Assembly: GCA_023390695.1 (NCBI GenBank)
Contig: JAEWCJ010000385.1
Coordinates: 1-7,979 of the forward strand
Direction: 5' to 3'
Length of the DNA stretch: 7,979 nt
DNA from: Pseudomonadota bacterium
GTDB taxonomy: Bacteria; Pseudomonadota; Alphaproteobacteria; Rhizobiales; Xanthobacteraceae
Shown here: piece by piece, positions 6,352 through 7,979 of the stretch
How the letters are laid out: the number at the start of each line of letters is the position of its first letter
Position numbering within the stretch: position 1 is the first letter of the stretch
The notes under the pieces: model-generated
The model's input: only the letters and a program-made list of their open reading frames with translations
What the model was told of the DNA's origin: nothing
Databases searched by the model: none
Translations under genes and position numbers: made by a program

Positions 6352-6669
6352 ATGATCCGTTTTTTGCTCCGTTTCCTTGGCGTTTTGATCCTCGCTGCTG
6401 CGTTTATTCTTCTGGTTTATGACGGTGCCAAGTCGATCGCCGACAGCCGTCTCTATATCTACAAACTGGGCCAGTTCTGGACCGACATCAATGCCGGCAG
6501 TCTGCAGTCGCTGCAGGCTGCGATCGAAGCGCAACTGGTCTGGCTGTGGAATCCGGTCATTCTGACCGTTCTCGAACAGCCGGCCTGGCTGGTCCTCGGC
6601 GTGATCGGTATTCTGCTCATCCTGGTCGGCCGCAAGAAAAAGCCGCTGATCGGATATGGACGCGACTAG
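6352..6669 (+). CDS. Small two-helix membrane protein, function unknown
   Basis: I do not firmly recognise this 105-residue protein. It has a hydrophobic segment at about 8-23 (FLGVLILAAAFILLVY) and another at about 76-93 (WLVLGVIGILLILVG), followed by a basic tail, RKKKP. With arginines at 3 and 7 and lysines after the second helix, both ends should be cytoplasmic and the 50-residue loop (about 25-75) periplasmic. The loop contains a conserved-looking YDGAKSIADSR stretch and several tryptophans. Similar small membrane proteins occur in Hyphomicrobiales, to my recollection. The ATG has only a poor ribosome binding site (GGAC about six bases upstream), so expression may be modest; the in-frame codon upstream gives no better start. 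It is divergent from maeB with about 180 bp between them. Its TAG stop overlaps the stop of the convergent gene at 6666. Confidence 0.8.
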   Translation: MIRFLLRFLGVLILAAAFILLVYDGAKSIADSRLYIYKLGQFWTDINAGSLQSLQAAIEAQLVWLWNPVILTVLEQPAWLVLGVIGILLILVGRKKKPLIGYGRD

Positions 6670-7154
6670 TTTTCAACGGCGCTGAGGCCGGCACGGGCGA
6701 CCTGGGCATCCTGGGCCGACAACGCGCCGGACACGCCGATGGCGCCGATGATCTTCCCGTCCACGATGATCGGCAGGCCACCTTCAAAGGGTGAAATATT
6801 TTTCAGCGCCAGCAGGCGGATGCCGGAGCCGCCCGCGGCGATGGCGTCTTCCAGCGCCTTGGACGGCAGCTTGAACGCGAGCGAGGTCTGCGCCTTGCCT
6901 TCGGAGGCTGAAATCGAGGCAAGCTGGGTATTGTCGGACCGCTGCATCGCCACCATGTGGCCGCCGCTGTCGATGATGGTGATGACCACCTGCCAGTTGT
7001 TCTTGACCGCCTCGGCCTCCGCAGCAGCCATGATCTTCTTGGCGACCTCCAGCGTGATCGGAGCGCCATAGGGCGGCGGCGTCTGCTGGGCGGAGGCGGG
7101 GACCGCTGTCAGGAAAAAGGCCGCGAACGCGATCGCGAAAAGTCTTGCCGTCAT
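6666..7154 (-). CDS. Secreted GlcG/HbpS-family protein
   Basis: This 162-residue protein belongs to the GlcG/HbpS (DUF336) family, some members of which bind haem or are encoded with glycolate-use genes; the function of most is unsettled. A signal peptide is clear: a short basic start (MTARLF), a hydrophobic core and the cleavage motif ASA before Q23, so the mature protein should be periplasmic. The mature part has the family features: a first helix (LEVAKKIMAAAEAEA, 35-49), a strand with VVITIIDSGGHMVAM (56-70), a helix rich in small residues, and GGLPIIVDGKIIGAIGVSG near 125-143. The ATG at 7154 follows AGGAG (7164-7160) at five bases. No glycolate oxidase genes are nearby, so the name glcG is not justified. 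It is divergent from msrA and convergent with the small membrane gene. Confidence 0.9.
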   Translation of the reverse strand: MTARLFAIAFAAFFLTAVPASAQQTPPPYGAPITLEVAKKIMAAAEAEAVKNNWQVVITIIDSGGHMVAMQRSDNTQLASISASEGKAQTSLAFKLPSKALEDAIAAGGSGIRLLALKNISPFEGGLPIIVDGKIIGAIGVSGALSAQDAQVARAGLSAVEN

Positions 7155-7203
7155 AAAGTCTCCTGTGGACGCCGTCTGGCGAGCGGTATTCTAAGTCGCG
7201 GAT

Positions 7204-7216
7204 TCCCGATTCGGGA
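7204..7216. repeat. 13-base palindrome in the divergent spacer
   Basis: TCCCGATTCGGGA has six-base arms around one central base. It lies 50 bp upstream of the GlcG-like gene and 63 bp upstream of msrA, where an operator for either would be expected. A second palindrome with the same CCGAT core lies at 7258-7267. Confidence 0.3.
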
Positions 7217-7257
7217 GCGCCCCGATGCGCAAGGGTCTCCTAGCACATATATTGCGG

Positions 7258-7267
7258 CCGATATCGG
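7258..7267. repeat. 10-base palindrome next to the msrA ribosome binding site
   Basis: CCGATATCGG is a perfect palindrome that ends at the start of the msrA ribosome binding site (GGGAG at 7266-7270). Like the palindrome at 7204-7216 it contains CCGAT and its complement. An A+T-rich TATATT at 7248-7253 just upstream could be a -10 box for msrA, but no good -35 sits at the right distance. Confidence 0.25.
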
Positions 7268-7278
7268 GAGAAGCTGAC

Positions 7279-7935
7279 ATGTTCATGTTCAAGAAATCCC
7301 TGACACTGCCCGGCCCGGGCGAGGCCCTGCCGGGGCGCGCCAATGCCATACCCACCGCCCGCAACCATTTCGTCAATGGTCACCCGTTGAAGGGGCCCTA
7401 TCCGCAGGGCAGCGAGATGGCCATGTTCGGCATGGGCTGCTTCTGGGGCGCCGAGCGCAAATTCTGGCAGCTGGGCGACGGTGTTGATGTCACCGCGGTC
7501 GGCTATGCCGGCGGGCTGACACCCAATCCAACCTATGAGGAAGTGTGCTCGGGCCAGACCGGGCATAACGAGGTCGTGCTGGTCGTGTTCGATCCGAAGA
7601 AGATCAGCTACGCGCAATTGCTGAAGACATTCTGGGAAAACCACGACCCGACGCAGGGGATGCGGCAGGGCAACGATATAGGGACGCAATACCGGTCCGG
7701 CATCTATGTCTTCAATGACGCACAGCGGCAGGCCGCGGAGGCGTCGAAGCTAGGCTACGAGCAGGCGATCGCGGCCCGCAATTACGGACCGATCACGACC
7801 GAAATCCTCGACGCGCCCGACTTCTATTTCGCCGAGGATTATCACCAGCTGTATCTGGCGAAAAACCCCATGGGCTATTGCGGTCTCGGCGGGACCGGCG
7901 TGGCCTGCCAGATCGGAACCGGCGTTGCTGCATGA
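7279..7935 (+). CDS. msrA: Peptide-methionine (S)-S-oxide reductase MsrA
   Basis: MsrA reduces the S form of methionine sulfoxide in proteins or free, using thioredoxin as electron donor, and protects against oxidative damage. The 218 residues contain the catalytic motif GCFWGAE with C54, the substrate region [28 protein letters not shown], and the tail [15 protein letters not shown] with recycling cysteines C201 and C210. So the three-cysteine mechanism is complete. An N-terminal stretch of about 45 residues, including [10 protein letters not shown], precedes the core, as in other alphaproteobacterial members. I chose the ATG at 7279 because GGGAG lies about eight bases upstream and the N-terminus then matches the family; an in-frame ATG at 7225 would add 18 residues without a ribosome binding site. 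There is no signal peptide, so the protein is cytosolic. The gene is divergent from the GlcG-like gene. Confidence 0.97.
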   Translation: MFMFKKSLTLPGPGEALPGRANAIPTARNHFVNGHPLKGPYPQGSEMAMFGMGCFWGAERKFWQLGDGVDVTAVGYAGGLTPNPTYEEVCSGQTGHNEVVLVVFDPKKISYAQLLKTFWENHDPTQGMRQGNDIGTQYRSGIYVFNDAQRQAAEASKLGYEQAIAARNYGPITTEILDAPDFYFAEDYHQLYLAKNPMGYCGLGGTGVACQIGTGVAA

Positions 7936-7945
7936 CATGTTGCTG

Positions 7946-7979
7946 ACGCGGCGCGATTGACGGCCGTCTCGGGCCGCGT
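7946..7979 (+). terminator. Possible msrA terminator stem, cut by the window end
   Basis: ACGCGGC at 7946-7952 and GCCGCGT at 7973-7979 are perfect complements, starting 11 bases after the msrA stop. The ten-base palindrome GACGGCCGTC (7959-7968) lies between them. The window stops at the last base of the stem, so the T run that would confirm a terminator cannot be seen. Confidence 0.3.

Noticed and set aside
7225..7278. 18-residue N-terminal extension of MsrA from the ATG at 7225
   Set aside because: No ribosome binding site precedes it, while the ATG at 7279 has GGGAG at a good distance and gives the usual family length.

Overview
The window looks like a chromosomal segment of an alphaproteobacterium, most likely of the order Hyphomicrobiales (Rhizobiales), close to the Bradyrhizobium/Rhodopseudomonas/Xanthobacteraceae side. 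The grounds are the same-strand rpsT-dnaA pair, the 218-residue MsrA ending in a [19 protein letters not shown] tail, the fused malic enzyme-phosphotransacetylase protein, and GC-rich coding sequence. This placement comes from remembered family features, not from a database search. I see no mobile element, tRNA, rRNA or CRISPR array. The genes themselves are ordinary; most of the unexplained signal lies in the roughly 1 kb between rpsT and dnaA and in the leader of rpsT.

Layout. Positions 1-95 are GC-rich sequence downstream of dnaA with no gene and no clear terminator. dnaA (96-1523, minus) is followed, in the upstream direction, by a long dnaA-rpsT gap (1524-2550). The gap holds a leader hairpin, a probable 45-residue small gene with a strong ribosome binding site (1691-1828, minus), short palindromes, three clustered GANTC sites, a CtrA-like half-matched site, two weak promoter candidates and, at its far end, the terminator of rpsT. 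rpsT (2551-2817, minus) has a good sigma70-type promoter at 2918-2946. A terminator-like hairpin (2877-2904) falls between that promoter and the gene. Further up, maeB (3890-6172) and a DapA/NAL-superfamily lyase (2973-3869) form a two-gene minus-strand operon with 20 bp between them.

To the right of maeB, a divergent plus-strand gene for a 105-residue membrane-hairpin protein (6352-6669) runs tail-to-tail into a secreted GlcG/HbpS-like protein (6666-7154, minus). The two stop codons share one CTAG. A 124-bp divergent spacer with two short palindromes separates the latter from msrA (7279-7935, plus). The window ends inside what may be the msrA terminator stem.

How the genes relate. dnaA starts chromosome replication and rpsT makes ribosomal protein S20, so their neighbourhood ties growth-linked functions together. 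Malic enzyme makes pyruvate, and pyruvate is the usual keto-acid partner of the lyase encoded just downstream; that lyase lacks the arginine expected of a true lysine-pathway DapA. MsrA repairs oxidised methionine. The GlcG-like protein and the small membrane protein have no assignable substrate.
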